Positions 62,345 through 64,000 of a DNA stretch of 64,000 bases are shown here, in pieces (within the stretch, counting starts at the first letter, position 1; every line of letters starts with the position of its first letter). Below the pieces are notes generated by a model. That model did not search any database, was not told where the DNA came from, and was given only the letters and a program-made list of their open reading frames with translations. Source of the DNA: Gordionus sp. m RMFG-2023 (Eukaryota > Nematomorpha > Gordioida > Chordodea > Parachordodidae); the NCBI RefSeq assembly GCF_954871325.1, contig NC_088777.1:53978703-54042702 (forward strand), written 5' to 3'. The translations under genes were made by a program, and so were the position numbers.

Positions 62345-62530
62345 GCAGACCCGGTCCTAAACCCGGCCCGGTAAACCCGGCCCGGTAAACCCGGCCCGGT
62401 AAATCCGGCTCGGCTCGTATTTCAATTATTATATACTCGCCATTATTAGCTATAAAAGTCAAAAATAAATATAATATATTTTTTTTAAAAATCCGGGCCG
62501 GGTTTGAAAATATAAAACCCGGGCCGGGCC
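62345..62530. repeat. GC-rich CCCGGCCCGGTAAA repeat with inverted arm
   Basis: Three to four head-to-tail units of CCCGGCCCGGTAAA at about 62359-62410, then after about 80 AT-rich bases the inverse sequence CCGGGCCGGGTTT and CCCGGGCCGGGCCC at 62491-62530. The arms can pair. The left edge reads AACCTGCAGACCCGG, similar to GC-rich repeat ends at 3430, 24721, 33733 and 35572. Confidence 0.65.
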
Positions 62531-64000
62531 CAAAATTTTTTTTTTAGAGTTCATTTTTATTTTTGAGTAAATTTTCCCGAAATCGTAGGTTCCTTTAGCA
62601 TTTATTTAGTAACCTCCTTTTTAGAAAGGTTTCCAGAAACCCTCGATAAATTTACTCGTTTCAGGAATTATTTTCTATCTTAACCTTTTTTATTAGCGTA
62701 AATTTGATGTTTCATTATGTTCCCAAATAGGACCGAGAAAGATGTTTTTCCCAAAGAGCTTCCCATATAATTTATATCTGGGAAAAGGGATTGTATCATA
62801 TTCATCACCATAAAAGTGACATAAAATCTTTAAATGCAAGATGAATAGTTCAAATTTTTAAAGTAAACTTTAAATTTTCTGGCAAAAAAAACTTGTCCAA
62901 TTTGTCACATTTATTTTTTTTCAAAAAAAAATACTACCTTGTCAATTTCATAATGAAGAAACGATCATTAATTTATTTCCATTCCGGAAAATGTTAAGCA
63001 CGATATGCCGCAAATCTATTCGACTATCTTTTTATGCCGCTATTATCAAAGCTACGACCAGATCAATTCTCATATTTTAAAAGATGATAAGATTTTTTTA
63101 TAATGACAATAATAGTAAAACTTATTTTAGATATTGTTATTAATTGTTTGTACCTCTAGCATCTTCGTTCTGTTCTTGTTTCATGAGATTTAAGATTACT
63201 TCTATATTATTTACTAAGCAAACTGAAAAGAAAAGAAAATATGGAAAATCATGGAATCGTAAGATTTCAATGGTACCTTGAATCCGGGAAAGAGAAACTT
63301 TAATTCAGAACGAAATTGATTTTTTGAGTCGTAAATTAAATTCGAATATTTAAATTACTAATTTTTATTTTATGTCTGTAATCGATGAACTAGTGAGTAT
63401 ACTAATAATGAATCACAGATTGTTCATTTGCTTCTAGAAATTTCCTTCACGCGAAGCCAATTTTGGCCATTTTAATTTATTTGCTACAAAATGTTTTTCT
63501 TTAAACTAACACCCAAACGGGTCGAAATGCTTAAGAAGTATGAAATAGGCACTAATTATTGACGTAAATCTCCAAGATAATGCTTCCAGGTGTTTGGCTA
63601 ACTTTGCGCTTTAAGACGTGATATCATAGGCTAGTTTTTGGTTCATAATTCAGTTATTTTTTAATGGTCAATTAATTGATTTAAGAATTCATAAGACAGT
63701 AAATATTAACTCAACCTAGATAATTTAGAACTTCTATATTCTCCTTTCTGGGATGCTGATTTTGACAATTTTTTAATTTTTACTAATAACGATCTACCTG
63801 ATGGGTTTCAGAATTAGTGTTAGCTTGACTCAAAAAGATCCATGTAAACAAAAAAGGTGTTAAAGAATGCAAATCTTTCTTTTGAAGTGTAAAATTTTTT
63901 TTAAAAAAAAATGATTATATTGTATAAAGATGGTCAAAAAACAAACAAAAATAGCGGCCATTGTTATGTAAAATTATATTTATGAAAATATGCAACATTC
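62531..64000. other. Intergenic, no gene seen
   Basis: AT-rich. A 20-codon open frame at about 63241 (MENHGIVRFQWYLESGKEKL) is too short to call. Confidence 0.4.

Overview
The window is AT-rich, intron- and transposon-dominated animal DNA. It contains class A and class B G-protein-coupled receptors with short spliced exons, hAT, piggyBac, Tc1/mariner and Harbinger-type DNA transposons, a LINE with a carboxy-terminal zinc finger, and decayed LTR elements. I infer an arthropod, possibly a copepod such as a sea louse. That guess rests on style and repeat content only.

Layout. (1) 321-17760 and 39088-57785 are two direct copies (A and B) of one segmental duplication. Each carries a full transmembrane half of a class B (secretin-type) GPCR gene, dispersed over nine exons on the + strand (copy A 3901-15013, copy B 44198-56664). 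No single exon looks like a gene. When joined at GT/AG sites, both copies give exactly 1233 nt, in frame, ending in a conserved cytoplasmic tail. By hand count the products differ at about 29 of 410 residues. Two further short blocks upstream (1257-1370/39849-39962 and 329-433/39099-39203) differ mainly at synonymous sites and may be additional exons. I do not see the usual cysteine-rich hormone-binding domain. (2) 17916-19347 is a decayed hAT transposon; a truncated copy (38303-39088) abuts the start of duplicate B. (3) 19948-22689 is a broken LINE. (4) 24920-31225 holds two LTR-retrotransposon fossils in opposite orientations. (5) 35070-37002 (- strand) is an intact-looking two-exon class A GPCR. 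(6) 57786-64000 has no gene I can recognise, only weak candidate exons and simple or GC-rich repeats.

The two duplicates allow insertions to be read as filled and empty sites. In copy B a piggyBac element (51749-53674) sits inside a MITE whose uninterrupted TTAA target is at 10806-10809 in copy A. A 144-bp hAT MITE (53811-53954) has a perfect 8-bp target duplication that is single in copy A. Copy A has its own private insertions at 6151-7224, 9579-9775, 9869-10077, 14061-14425 and 15598-17201, and an intronic TTTTC array of about 225 bp that is replaced by a short TTTC tract in copy B.

The three receptor genes form a small neuropeptide/hormone-receptor cluster. Ligands and sub-families cannot be named from the sequence alone. 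All reading was by eye; exon joins are inferred from splice consensus, phase and family motifs.
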